A stretch of DNA of 64,000 nt, taken from the NCBI RefSeq assembly GCF_015234355.1, contig NZ_JADGMV010000004.1, forward strand, positions 62,001-126,000, read 5' to 3'. The position numbers and the translations under genes are program-made. Origin of the DNA: Psychrobacter sp. NG25. GTDB taxonomy: Bacteria > Pseudomonadota > Gammaproteobacteria > Pseudomonadales > Moraxellaceae. This document shows, piece after piece, positions 18,462-27,020 of this stretch (position 1 is the stretch's first letter; each line of letters begins with the position of its first letter). Below the pieces are notes generated by a model, which saw only the letters and a program-made list of their open reading frames with translations, was not told where the DNA came from and ran no database searches.

Positions 18462-19430
18462 ATGACATCGTTTATTAGAAAACAGCCTGTTCGTTCGGTG
18501 TTGGTACTAAGTATGCTAGCCACCAGTTTGGCATTAAGTGCTTGCCATGGACCTTCTGACGAAAATGAAGGACTAGATGATACGGGTGTAGCGGCTAGTG
18601 AAGCTGCTAATAACGGTGCTATTAATCAAGATGCTATTAATACTGATGCGACGGACAAAGAGTTTATATCCGATAAAATGAGTGTTGAAGACGCAATGAT
18701 TAGCAATCTTTCACGTTATCGTTGGACACTGATATCTGCAACTGACAGTCATGATCAACCACTAGATATATTGATGCAAATCACAGACCAAGTACGACTG
18801 TCACTCAACCAGTATCAGGGTCAGAATACTTTAAACTATAATGTTGGTTGTAACACCATAAGTGCGACTTATCAGTTGCAAGGTGCCGCTTTAACCGTTG
18901 AAGATAGCATGAGCACTAAAATGTCCTGTGGTGATCTTAATAAGGCTGAAGACAACTTAAGTACGCTGATGCAAGGTGATAGCGAACTGGTATTGGCAAT
19001 GGCTAACGATGCTAGTGTTGATAGTCTTAAAAGTGATACACCAATATTGACACAGACTACCAGTGATGATGATACTTTAGTTTGGCAAGGAAAGCTGACC
19101 CCGAAAGCCAGATATAATAGTAAGGGCGAGGCTGTATTCTGGGCTGTAAGTGCAGACATGGTACCATGTGCTGATAATAACCCACAGATGTGTTTACGAG
19201 TGAAGCCTATTACTTATAATAGTCAGGGTATTAAAACCAATGAAGGTAAATGGCGCGTATTTATTGGTGAAATCGATGGTTATCAGCATGATGGCCAGCA
19301 TGAAGAGGTATTACGTCTACAGCGCTATCGATTAGACGGTAGCGGTACGGCAGATGATACTTCCAACACATCAGATGACGAATATGCTTATGTATTAGAT
19401 GCAGTCATTGAAAGTTCAGTAGTAGAATAG
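18462..19430 (+). CDS. Lipoprotein with META (HslJ) and DUF4377 domains
   Basis: 322 residues. The signal peptide ends in lipobox L-A-L-S-A-C (Cys at about residue 28), so this is a membrane-anchored lipoprotein. An acidic, Asn-rich spacer (about 30-75) precedes a META/HslJ-like domain (about 80-180: 'YRWTLISATDSHDQPLD', 'YNVGCNTISATYQL', 'TKMSCGDLN'). After a linker comes a DUF4377-like domain (about 225-320: 'VPCADNNPQMCLRVKP', 'WRVFIGEIDGYQHD', 'EEVLRLQRYRL'). HslJ-type proteins are linked to envelope stress and antibiotic tolerance; no enzymatic role is known. The ATG at 18462 follows an AAAGG box at long spacing. Confidence 0.8.
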   Translation: MTSFIRKQPVRSVLVLSMLATSLALSACHGPSDENEGLDDTGVAASEAANNGAINQDAINTDATDKEFISDKMSVEDAMISNLSRYRWTLISATDSHDQPLDILMQITDQVRLSLNQYQGQNTLNYNVGCNTISATYQLQGAALTVEDSMSTKMSCGDLNKAEDNLSTLMQGDSELVLAMANDASVDSLKSDTPILTQTTSDDDTLVWQGKLTPKARYNSKGEAVFWAVSADMVPCADNNPQMCLRVKPITYNSQGIKTNEGKWRVFIGEIDGYQHDGQHEEVLRLQRYRLDGSGTADDTSNTSDDEYAYVLDAVIESSVVE

Positions 19431-19471
19431 ATTCTTTTATTATCGTTATGAATACATTGAGTCAATGATTC

Positions 19472-19507
19472 AAAAAACAGGCGTCCAGATGATGCGTGTT
19501 TTTTTAT
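19472..19507. terminator. Probable bidirectional terminator, lipoprotein gene / ruvC
   Basis: An imperfect stem (AAAAAACA.GC ... GC.TGTTTTTTT) lies in the 99-nt gap between the convergent genes, with T runs on both strands. Confidence 0.5.
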
Positions 19508-19529
19508 GGTCGTATAAAAGACTCTGTAT

Positions 19530-20114
19530 TTAACGCAAATTGCCTAAGTCTTCTTCCGTTAGACGCCAACGGCCTTTCTTTTTAGAAGCACCGCGTCCAC
19601 GCATAGCACTATTCAATATCAGTTTGTTCATTGAATGGCTTGAGTGAGCGTGACAGATGGCGCAGGCGAGTCCATCAGCAGCGTCCTGTTGTGGTACTAC
19701 ATCTAGAGACAAGATACGGCAGACCATCTCTTGCACCTGCTCTTTTGCTGCAGCCCCATAGCCGCAGACAGCTTGCTTGATTTGTCGAGCCGTATATTCT
19801 GATACTTCTAGGTCCAGTGCTACCATGGCAGCAATCGCTGCACCTCGTGCCTGACCAAGCTTAAGCGCAGAGTCTGGATTTTCAGCCATAAATACCTGCT
19901 CAATAGCCGTATAAATAGGCTCGTCTGCATATTTCAAATGATGCTGGGTGATTCGTGTCAGACCATTAAAAATACGCTTAAGTCGTTCAGGCATCTCTTT
20001 GGTATCCGTACGAATAGTACCTGCATCGATATAAGTTAGTTTGTCGCCGGTTTGTTGAACAATTCCATAGCCCGTCATGCGTGAGCCTGGATCAATCCCG
20101 ATAATAATGGCCAT
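19530..20114 (-). CDS. ruvC: Holliday junction resolvase RuvC
   Basis: Dimeric endonuclease cutting four-way junctions during recombination repair (194 residues). The acidic catalytic residues lie in [14 protein letters not shown], in '[23 protein letters not shown]', and in '[17 protein letters not shown]'. The C terminus is about 20 residues longer than Escherichia coli RuvC and basic ([14 protein letters not shown]). It is separated from ruvAB, which lie at 35.8-37.6 kb. Repeat copy A lies in its upstream region. Confidence 0.96.
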   Translation of the reverse strand: MAIIIGIDPGSRMTGYGIVQQTGDKLTYIDAGTIRTDTKEMPERLKRIFNGLTRITQHHLKYADEPIYTAIEQVFMAENPDSALKLGQARGAAIAAMVALDLEVSEYTARQIKQAVCGYGAAAKEQVQEMVCRILSLDVVPQQDAADGLACAICHAHSSHSMNKLILNSAMRGRGASKKKGRWRLTEEDLGNLR

Positions 20115-20142
20115 AATATCCCGTCTTGCTTACATTTTATAT

Positions 20143-20251
20143 TATATTCAATCCTATATAAATCGGATACAGTGTCAGACTCGCTCAGCCTACTACTCGT
20201 AGTACTTTCACTCAAATTCCTTGTATCCAAATTATATTGTACCAACTATAT
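20143..20251. repeat. Dispersed palindromic repeat, copy A
   Basis: About 110 bp of a MITE- or REP-like element, sharing long identical blocks with copies at 26777-26886 and 47332-47441. It has inner arms AATCGGATAC (20161-20170) and GTATCCAAATT (20223-20233). The conserved centre carries TACTACTCGTAGTACTTTCA, and the right end is CAACTATA. It fills much of the ruvC/fxsA divergent intergenic region. No coding capacity. Confidence 0.85.
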
Positions 20252-20373
20252 GGCTTAAAAATTAGCCGTAAGTTTGATAGTATAGCAATCAATCCCCATA
20301 TACATCATATGTTAGCCATCTTAATTTGCATGGCGCTCAATTTATTGGTTTTTATTTTATAGGACGACACTTT

Positions 20374-20997
20374 ATGGGTCAGATAGTTGGTATTGCCATC
20401 GTTTGGTTTATTATCGAGATGCTGCTTTGGTATTTGCTTGCTCAGTTTATGAGTGGTTGGTGGGTGTTTATGTGGTTTATCATTGCCGCCGTCATCGGTA
20501 TCTCACTGCTGCGTAAAGGAATGGCTGCACTGAATCCAATGGCACAGCAGATGAAAGCTGGTGGCATGACGAACCCGTCGATGCGTCCGCAAGAGTCGAC
20601 CATGATTAAAAGTGTCGCGATGGCAGCAGCAGGCATTTTACTGCTTATACCAGGTGTACTCAGTGATTTGCTTGCGTTATTGGTCGTATTACCACCTGTA
20701 CAGAAGAAGCTTAAAGACTTTGCCAATAACTATGTCATGAACAATCAGCAGAAAATGATGGAAATGATGGCAAAGCAGATGGGTGGTCAAATGGGCGGCG
20801 GTCAAAATCCCTTTGGTGGTATGGGTGGTCAAAACCCATTCGGCGGAGCAGGCGGCACGAATGGCCAAAATCCATTTGGTCAGCAACAACAAAACCCGTT
20901 TGGTGATGTGTTCAAACAGCATACAACCGTTGATGGTACTGCCAAAAACATCCCTAAAGATGTAAAGAAAATTACAAAGTCTGCTAACGATGAGTAA
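20374..20997 (+). CDS. fxsA: FxsA family membrane protein with NPFG repeats
   Basis: 207 residues from ATG 20374 (AGGA 9 nt upstream; an in-frame TTG at 20326 would add 16 residues without a site). The FxsA core begins MGQIVGIAIVWFIIEMLLWYLLAQ and has membrane segments at about 3-22, 28-45 and 80-105 (AAAGILLLIPGVLSDLLALLVVLPP is the family signature). The C-terminal tail is unusual: Met/Gln/Gly-rich with four NPFG repeats before a charged end. FxsA of Escherichia coli affects phage exclusion by F; the cellular role is unclear. It ends in a strong terminator. Confidence 0.88.
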   Translation: MGQIVGIAIVWFIIEMLLWYLLAQFMSGWWVFMWFIIAAVIGISLLRKGMAALNPMAQQMKAGGMTNPSMRPQESTMIKSVAMAAAGILLLIPGVLSDLLALLVVLPPVQKKLKDFANNYVMNNQQKMMEMMAKQMGGQMGGGQNPFGGMGGQNPFGGAGGTNGQNPFGQQQQNPFGDVFKQHTTVDGTAKNIPKDVKKITKSANDE

Positions 20998-21022
20998 TAA
21001 ATAAAATAAATAGCAGGCATAG

Positions 21023-21059
21023 AAAAAGCCCCTTTCGTCGATGACAAAAGGGGCTTTTT
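21023..21059 (+). terminator. Terminator of fxsA
   Basis: Perfect arms AAAAAGCCCCTTT and AAAGGGGCTTTTT surround an 11-nt loop and have a T run. Confidence 0.93.
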
Positions 21060-21097
21060 GTTGGTTGTAACCGTATTATCGTAAACTTATTTGTTGT

Positions 21098-21118
21098 AAA
21101 TAAAACGGTCAATAACCG
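21098..21118 (-). terminator. Probable terminator of 6S RNA
   Basis: On the minus strand CGGTTATTGACCG forms a short hairpin (CGGT/ACCG) followed by TTTTATTT, just past the 3' closing stem of the 6S RNA. Confidence 0.5.
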
Positions 21119-21124
21119 AATAAA

Positions 21125-21314
21125 ACAACCGAAGTGCCGCTGTAAGATGGTGACCCATGAACCGTGAAGTTCAGGGCGGATGCGTCATCATCTCTGCAGG
21201 TTTCCTGATACACCGCAAGCGGTGCAGGCATACACAATGAGACGATAGGTACCACATCCTGGTAAAGCATTATCGGCTCAGGGAATAAACATCTACTAGC
21301 CAACACTTCAGAAT
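21125..21314 (-). ncRNA. ssrS: 6S RNA
   Basis: Regulatory RNA that mimics an open promoter and binds sigma-70 RNA polymerase. On the minus strand the conserved blocks TCCCTGAGCCGATA (about 21257-21270) and GGATGTGGTACC match the 5' half of known gammaproteobacterial 6S RNA. CCCTGAACTTCACGGTTCA and the following TACAGCGGCA match its 3' half. The ends close by an 11-bp stem, CTGAAGTGTTG (21301-21311) with CGGCACTTCGG (21129-21139), counting G-U pairs. Exact ends are approximate. The protein-like frame over this stretch is not a gene. The neighbour is fxsA rather than ygfA. Confidence 0.9.
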
Positions 21315-21320
21315 ATAATT

Positions 21321-21349
21321 ATCTTAACCAATGGATTGAATGATTGCAA
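21321..21349 (-). promoter_or_regulatory. ssrS: Candidate promoter of 6S RNA
   Basis: On the minus strand TTGCAA (21344-21349) and TAAGAT (21321-21326) are 17 nt apart, and the -10-like box ends about 7 nt before the inferred 5' end of the RNA. Confidence 0.5.
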
Positions 21350-21561
21350 GTACGATTTACAGATTGATACGTAGGATTAATGATTACGTGATTCATGTCG
21401 AGTTTTAACCATTTTTGAATGATTTAGGATCATATTAGGCGCTTAATTACTAGTTAAAAATAGCGATTTTTCAGCTATTTTGAGATGTGTGTTAATATAG
21501 AGGGCTTTAAACTTCCTAGTACAGCATCATAGGCGTTCATTCACTTGAGGAGCGGTAATTC

Positions 21562-23220
21562 ATGACCCATAATCAGCAACAATCAGAATTTATCAACGAT
21601 AGTCAGGCTCAACTCAATAATAAAAGCGACAGCGATAATAATAAAAAAATACCGCATGTCTTAATGATATTAGATGGTTTTGGGCATCGTGAAGACGATA
21701 AGGACAACGCAATTGCTGCTGCCGATATGCCAAATCTAGATAAAATTTATCAGCAGTATTCACACGGATTGATATCTGCTTCAGGAAAAGATGTTGGTTT
21801 GCCAGATGGTCAATTTGGTAACTCAGAAGTTGGGCATATGAACTTGGGTGCTGGCCGTGTTCTTTATCAAGACTCGACTCGTATCTCCAGTGAAGTGAAT
21901 AATCGTGAGTTTTATAAAAACGAAGCATTGGTAAATGCTGTAAAAGCGGCAAATGAGCTTGGTGGCAACGTGCACATTATGGGGCTGTTGTCGGACGGTG
22001 GAGTGCATTCGCATCAAGATCATATCGAAGCGATGTGCCATTCAGCACTTGTCCATGGCGCCAAAAACGTCTTTGTCCATTGCTTTTTAGATGGCCGCGA
22101 TACACCGCCAAAATCTGCTGATAAATACATCAATCGTTTGCGTACACATATCGGCAAGCTCAATGAGCACTACGAAGGTGGTCGAGTACAGATTGCGAGT
22201 ATTATCGGACGTTATTATGCGATGGACCGTGACAACCGTTGGGACAGAGTGCAAAAAGCCTATGAGCTTATCACTGAAGGTAAGGCTGACCGCTTGTCGA
22301 CCCGAGCCGATGGTGCTGTACAAGCTGCTTATAAAGCACGTGAGACAGATGAATTTATCAGTCCTACTACCGTAATCGGGCGTGATGAAGTGCCATACAC
22401 GGTTGATGATAATGATGCTTTGATTTTTATGAATTTCCGTTCTGACCGTGCTCGTGAACTGGCACAAGCCTTTGTACTGCCGGATCATGAATTTTCTGGA
22501 TTTGCGCGAAACAAGCAACCTAAACTGGCCGCTTTTGTGATGCTGACCAAGTATTCAGACGTTTTGGCGGATAATTCAAAAACAAGTATCGCGTATTATC
22601 CAACGTCATTGACCAATACACTTGGTGAATATCTGCAAGATCAAGGCAAGACACAGCTGCGTATCGCAGAAACCGAAAAATACGCTCATGTAACATTTTT
22701 CTTTAGTGGTGGACGTGAGGATGAGTACAACGGTGAGACACGTATTTTAGTACCTTCTCCAAATGTGGCTACTTATGATTTGCAGCCTGAAATGAGTGCA
22801 CCTGAAGTGACAGATAAGTTGGTAGAAGCGATTGAATCTGGCAAATATGACGTATTGGTCGTGAACTATGCCAATGGTGATATGGTTGGTCACACGGGTA
22901 TATTTAATGCTGCTGTACAAGCGGTAGAGGCATTAGACGTATGTGTGGGTCGTGTGGCGACTGCAGTGCGAGCCGCTGGAGGCGACATGCTAATCACGGC
23001 TGATCATGGTAACTGTGAGCAGATGCAGGATTATGACAGCGGTCAAGTACATACTCAACATACTACTGAACTAGTACCTTTTATTTATGTGGGTGGCAAA
23101 AGTTTAAAAGTGCGTCATGGTGGTAAGTTAAGTGATATCGCACCAACTATTTTGGCATTGATGGACATCGAAGCGCCAGTTGAAATGACGGGTGAGAGCT
23201 TATTATTGCCAGCATCATAA
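21562..23220 (+). CDS. gpmI: 2,3-bisphosphoglycerate-independent phosphoglycerate mutase
   Basis: Manganese-dependent glycolytic mutase interconverting 3- and 2-phosphoglycerate (552 residues). The alkaline-phosphatase-type core has metal motif LMILDGFG, the catalytic Ser88 in [14 protein letters not shown], the transferase domain '[13 protein letters not shown]', and the late metal motifs 'NGDMVGHTG' and 'TADHGN'. A polar extension of about 28 residues (Gln/Asn/Ser/Asp) precedes the normal family start. GAGG lies about 10 nt before the ATG. In pseudomonads gpmI and ctpA sit together with the secB cluster; here only gpmI-ctpA remain adjacent. Confidence 0.96.
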   Translation: MTHNQQQSEFINDSQAQLNNKSDSDNNKKIPHVLMILDGFGHREDDKDNAIAAADMPNLDKIYQQYSHGLISASGKDVGLPDGQFGNSEVGHMNLGAGRVLYQDSTRISSEVNNREFYKNEALVNAVKAANELGGNVHIMGLLSDGGVHSHQDHIEAMCHSALVHGAKNVFVHCFLDGRDTPPKSADKYINRLRTHIGKLNEHYEGGRVQIASIIGRYYAMDRDNRWDRVQKAYELITEGKADRLSTRADGAVQAAYKARETDEFISPTTVIGRDEVPYTVDDNDALIFMNFRSDRARELAQAFVLPDHEFSGFARNKQPKLAAFVMLTKYSDVLADNSKTSIAYYPTSLTNTLGEYLQDQGKTQLRIAETEKYAHVTFFFSGGREDEYNGETRILVPSPNVATYDLQPEMSAPEVTDKLVEAIESGKYDVLVVNYANGDMVGHTGIFNAAVQAVEALDVCVGRVATAVRAAGGDMLITADHGNCEQMQDYDSGQVHTQHTTELVPFIYVGGKSLKVRHGGKLSDIAPTILALMDIEAPVEMTGESLLLPAS

Positions 23221-23249
23221 TTGGTGACAGATTGTCGTTGTTAGAAACT

Positions 23250-23287
23250 AAAAAAAGGAAGGATATCTATTATCTTTCCTTTTTTTG
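23250..23287 (+). terminator. Terminator of gpmI
   Basis: Arms AAAGGAAGGATA and TATCTTTCCTTT are followed by a T run, 30 nt after the stop. Confidence 0.88.
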
Positions 23288-23421
23288 ATACATTTTGCCT
23301 AAGATATTTGCAATACTATTCTAGTTTTAAACATACGCTTGGTGTTATGTTATCAGGCATGTTTGATAAATATATCTATAATAATGATATTGTACATTCT
23401 ATTATTTAAACGAGTTGTCCT

Positions 23422-24918
23422 ATGCATTCTATCTATTCTGTGCGACTGTCTCTCTCTAAGCGATTGGGTAAACCAGCGCCGAATTTATCTATCATACCGA
23501 CTTTTTTTAAGCCTGTATTGATGATAGGTTTGCTAGGATTGAGTGCTTTTACTATACAGGCACAGGCAGCAATCCTACCCGATAAAGGTGCAAGTAATCC
23601 TACAGCCAACCTACAACTTATCAGTTTAAATGATGATGAAATAGCTGCCGAAAATGACACTCATAATTTATCAGATATTGCTGATATGCTTGAAGCTGCA
23701 GACGATGCTGATGACTCAATAGATAGTGTGCCAGATGAAAGTGCTTTAACTGACGATACGGATGATATCGATACCAGTATTCCGTCTGACGTTGCGCAAG
23801 TATCACTGAATGCCATTTCTCCAGAGACGCTTAAGACGTTTGTCGCAGTAGTGGATTTAGTGCGCCGTGAATATGTAAATACGGTGAATGATGAAGAGCT
23901 ATTCAGCAATGCGATGAGTGGTATGCTGACCAAGCTTGACAGTCATGCTGAGTTTTTAGATGCTGAGGCGTACGAAAATCTACGCGCTTTTACAGAAGGT
24001 GATGTCGGTGATGTCGGTATCAAGGTCACTTATCAGCCTGTAGTTGGCTACTGGGTAATTACAGACGTTGATGAGGATTCACCTGCTGATAAAAAAGACA
24101 TCGCTGTTGGTGATTATTTGCATCAAATTGGCGATCTCAAACTGGATGCTAATAAAGAAAGTAACGATATTAAGCAACTCCTGACAGGGATTGCGGGTAC
24201 GCAAGTAGATATTGTGACCTCGAGAGCTGGTCGCCGCAAACATACCACTAGCTTACAGCGTAATAATAGTCACCCTCAAGTCGTTGAAGCAAAGCTAAAC
24301 AATGGTATTGCCGTTATTAAGTTACCTGCTTTTCAAAATAATAGCCGTGAAAAATTATTGGAAAGCTTGATCGATTTAGAGGCACCCGTATCTGGTATTT
24401 TATTAGACATGCGTGACAATCCAGGTGGTGTATTAACGTCAGCGGTGAGTGTTGCCAGTTTATTCATGACTGACACTGATGTGGTACAAGTGAAAGCTCG
24501 TCAAAGTGACACACGGACTCTATCGACTCAAGGTGCCGCATTATTAGAATCATTGCCAGTTGTTGTTTTACAAAATAGATATTCGGCATCAGCAGCAGAG
24601 GTATTGTCTAGTAGTTTACAAGCACAAAAGCGAGCCACTATTGCTGGTGAGGTCAGCTATGGTAAGGGGTCAGTACAGTCAGTCATACCACTCAATGATG
24701 AGCAAGCCGTTAAATTGACAGTTGCTAACTATATGACAGCATCAGGCAAAAAGATAGATGGTATCGGTGTAAAGCCTGATGTCACATTATCAGGCAATGA
24801 GGGTACATGGGAGCAGCAGGCACTCGAGATACTACAAGCACAAAAGTTAGGTTCAGGTATTCGTTTTGTTCGAAAGCCTACTAAAAGTGATAAGGGCTTA
24901 GAGGCCGAAGGTAGCTGA
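23422..24918 (+). CDS. ctpA: C-terminal processing peptidase (S41)
   Basis: Periplasmic serine protease of the CtpA/Prc type (498 residues). A signal peptide (to about residue 50) is followed by a strikingly acidic segment (about 70-130, rich in Asp/Glu). Next come an alpha-helical S41 N-terminal region (VRREYVNTVNDEELFSNAMSGMLTKLDSHAEFLD), a PDZ domain (about 190-275), and the catalytic core 'LDMRDNPGGVL'. The nucleophile Ser is in 'NRYSASAAEVLSSSLQ' and the general-base Lys in 'SYGKGSVQ'. It probably trims envelope proteins or cell-wall hydrolases. It is separated from gpmI by a terminator. Confidence 0.94.
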   Translation: MHSIYSVRLSLSKRLGKPAPNLSIIPTFFKPVLMIGLLGLSAFTIQAQAAILPDKGASNPTANLQLISLNDDEIAAENDTHNLSDIADMLEAADDADDSIDSVPDESALTDDTDDIDTSIPSDVAQVSLNAISPETLKTFVAVVDLVRREYVNTVNDEELFSNAMSGMLTKLDSHAEFLDAEAYENLRAFTEGDVGDVGIKVTYQPVVGYWVITDVDEDSPADKKDIAVGDYLHQIGDLKLDANKESNDIKQLLTGIAGTQVDIVTSRAGRRKHTTSLQRNNSHPQVVEAKLNNGIAVIKLPAFQNNSREKLLESLIDLEAPVSGILLDMRDNPGGVLTSAVSVASLFMTDTDVVQVKARQSDTRTLSTQGAALLESLPVVVLQNRYSASAAEVLSSSLQAQKRATIAGEVSYGKGSVQSVIPLNDEQAVKLTVANYMTASGKKIDGIGVKPDVTLSGNEGTWEQQALEILQAQKLGSGIRFVRKPTKSDKGLEAEGS

Positions 24919-24971
24919 TTAAGTAGTTGTTACTCATTATAGATTATAGATAGGCTATAGAGTCAAATCAT

Positions 24972-25080
24972 CACTATAGTCAATCCTCTATAAAAGAGTG
25001 ACAGCGTTAACCTCGCTTGAAGTATTACATATACATCTGCACTCGGTTGCCCTGTATCTCTTTTAAGCTGAATCAACTAA
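24972..25080. repeat. Dispersed palindromic repeat, degenerate copy D
   Basis: It shares the left end CTATAGTCAATCCTCTATAA with copies A and C, and the general right-end layout (CTGTATCTC ... CTGAATCAACTA). The inner arms are different but again complementary (TAAAAGAG / CTCTTTTA). It lies between the convergent ctpA and pilR and may also act as their hairpin. Confidence 0.5.
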
Positions 25081-25087
25081 TAAATGT

Positions 25088-26752
25088 TTATGATTCAGAC
25101 TCATCCTCAGATATTTCTAATTTTTTCATGCGGTAGCGCAAAGAGCGAAAAGTCGTACCTAATAGTTCGGCTGCCTGAGTTTTGTTCCATCCGGTTTTTT
25201 TGAGAGCAGTAATAATCAGTTGCTTTTCTTGCTCTTGCAAGTAAGTTTCTAGCCCTTGAACGGGTAATTGGCCATCAGATAATTCGCTTATATTGACCTT
25301 TTTCTTACCTTCTTGTTGGGTAGAGTCAGGGTTGATGGACTCTTCATCGTTATGAGATGTTGTAGGGTTTAATATTTCTGCTTGATTGACTGATGAACGC
25401 TGTCTCATAGCAGGGAAGTGCTGAGTGCTAGTGCGATAAGGGTGCAAGTTGGTTGTTACTTGCTGGATCTTCGGTGCTATTGCTTCATGTGTTGGTTGGA
25501 TGGTTTTTTCACCCGCTTTTAGCGTTCCACTCACTACCTTATCGTTTAACTCAGGTTCTAGTATTTGAGCATGACTGATATCAATATCTGTAAGACCTAA
25601 GTGATTGACGTCAATGTGTGAGCTCTCTGCTAGGGTCACGGCTCGCTCAAGGATATTGCGTAGTTCACGGACGTTGCCGGCAAAGTCATGATGTTGCAAG
25701 CGCTCGCAAGCCTCATTGGTCAATGATGGTGGCGTCTCCAACTGCCATTCATTAGTAATCATGGCCAAAAAATGCTCAGCTAAAACAGGTATGTCGTCAC
25801 GACGTGCATTTAGAGTAGGAAGTTTTAGTTCAATCACATTGATACGGTAGTACAAATCTTGTCGAAACGCACCACCTTGTACCAGTTGACTTAGGTCTTT
25901 ATGGGTCGCAGACAATATACGAATATCTACCGGCAATTCCTTGGTATCACCAATCGCTCTCACTGTTTTTTCTTGAATGGCACGCAGTAGTTTTACCTGC
26001 ATTGCGAGCGGTAAGTCTGCTACCTCGTCTAAAAATAGCGTACCACCGTTTGCTTGTTGGAACAGTCCTTGTTTGTCAGCGACAGCACCAGTAAAGCTGC
26101 CTTTTTTGTGACCAAAAAATTCTGACTCCATGAGCTCTGAAGGTATAGCACCGCAGTTAACTGGTACAAAGCTACCATCTCTACGTGGGCTTAAGTCGTG
26201 AATCAGTCTGGCAACCACTTCTTTACCTGTACCTGATGCGCCTGATAAAAAAACAGGCGCTTGTGAGCGAGCCAATTTTAAAATAGTTTTTTTCAGAGGA
26301 TGCATTACGGCAGAATTGCCGATGAGCCTACTGTCTAACATTTTTTGCTCAGGTGAAGATTCAGGTGTGGTACTTGCTGCATGGTCTTGGTGGATAACTT
26401 TTAAGGCATTTTCGACCAGTTGGCGTAAGCGCGGTAGCTCAAGGGGTTTATTAACGAAATCAAAAGCACCAAGTTTGAGTGCTTCAATCGCTAGGTCCAT
26501 ACTACCATGGGCAGTAATAACCGCTATTGGGGTGCTAGAACTGTTACTTATTTCTTTTACCAACTCTAGCCCTGACCCATCAGGGAGCTTTAAGTCGGTC
26601 AAGCAAAAATCATAGTCATTGTCTTTCCAGAATGATCTTGCTTGTGACAACGTATATGCCACATCACTTTTGATGCCCATTTTGGTCAAAGTAATTTGCA
26701 TTAATCGGCACAAATCTACTTCATCATCGACGACTAGCGCGGTTGTTGTCAT
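25088..26752 (-). CDS. pilR: Type IV pilus response regulator PilR (NtrC family)
   Basis: Sigma-54 activator of pilin transcription (554 residues). A receiver domain (1-118, phospho-acceptor Asp53 in LTDLKLPDGS) is followed by a sigma-54 AAA+ domain (about 150-375). Its Walker A is GASGTGKE, the sigma-54 contact loop reads G-S-F-T-G-A (GAFTGA variant), and the Walker B region is GGTLFLDEVADLP. An unusually long polar linker (about 395-500) follows. The C-terminal Fis helix-turn-helix is 'GWNKTQAAELLGTTFRSLRYRMKKL'. It follows pilS with a 268-nt gap that contains repeat copy B. Confidence 0.93.
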   Translation of the reverse strand: MTTTALVVDDEVDLCRLMQITLTKMGIKSDVAYTLSQARSFWKDNDYDFCLTDLKLPDGSGLELVKEISNSSSTPIAVITAHGSMDLAIEALKLGAFDFVNKPLELPRLRQLVENALKVIHQDHAASTTPESSPEQKMLDSRLIGNSAVMHPLKKTILKLARSQAPVFLSGASGTGKEVVARLIHDLSPRRDGSFVPVNCGAIPSELMESEFFGHKKGSFTGAVADKQGLFQQANGGTLFLDEVADLPLAMQVKLLRAIQEKTVRAIGDTKELPVDIRILSATHKDLSQLVQGGAFRQDLYYRINVIELKLPTLNARRDDIPVLAEHFLAMITNEWQLETPPSLTNEACERLQHHDFAGNVRELRNILERAVTLAESSHIDVNHLGLTDIDISHAQILEPELNDKVVSGTLKAGEKTIQPTHEAIAPKIQQVTTNLHPYRTSTQHFPAMRQRSSVNQAEILNPTTSHNDEESINPDSTQQEGKKKVNISELSDGQLPVQGLETYLQEQEKQLIITALKKTGWNKTQAAELLGTTFRSLRYRMKKLEISEDESES

Positions 26753-26776
26753 ACATTATCTCATTGTGTTCAATAG

Positions 26777-26886
26777 CTATAGTCTGTCCTATACAATTCA
26801 GTTACGGTGTCAGGAGCGTTCAGTCTACTGTTTGTAGTACTTTCTCTCGCCTTTTTTGTATTTGAATTATCTTAAACTGACTATAT
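26777..26886. repeat. Dispersed palindromic repeat, copy B
   Basis: Shares with copies A and C the left end CTATAGTC, the block ACGGTGTCAG, the block TTTGTAGTACTTTC and the right end TGACTATAT. The inner arms are AATTCAG-TTAC and GTATTTGAATT: different from A/C but again complementary. It lies between pilS and pilR. Confidence 0.8.
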
Positions 26887-27020
26887 AGAATTAAAAAAAT
26901 AAATAGTAAACCTTAAAATCAACATAACTCAATGGTAAAAATTCTGCCAAAGAATAAGACTGTTACTTACAAAATATTTTTATTCACTTCATTTTTATTT
27001 ATTGTGCCATACGTATTAGC

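Noticed and set aside
21109..21306. A 65-codon minus-strand frame over the 6S RNA
   Set aside because: Its sequence is explained by conserved 6S RNA blocks and pairing ends; the peptide has no family likeness.
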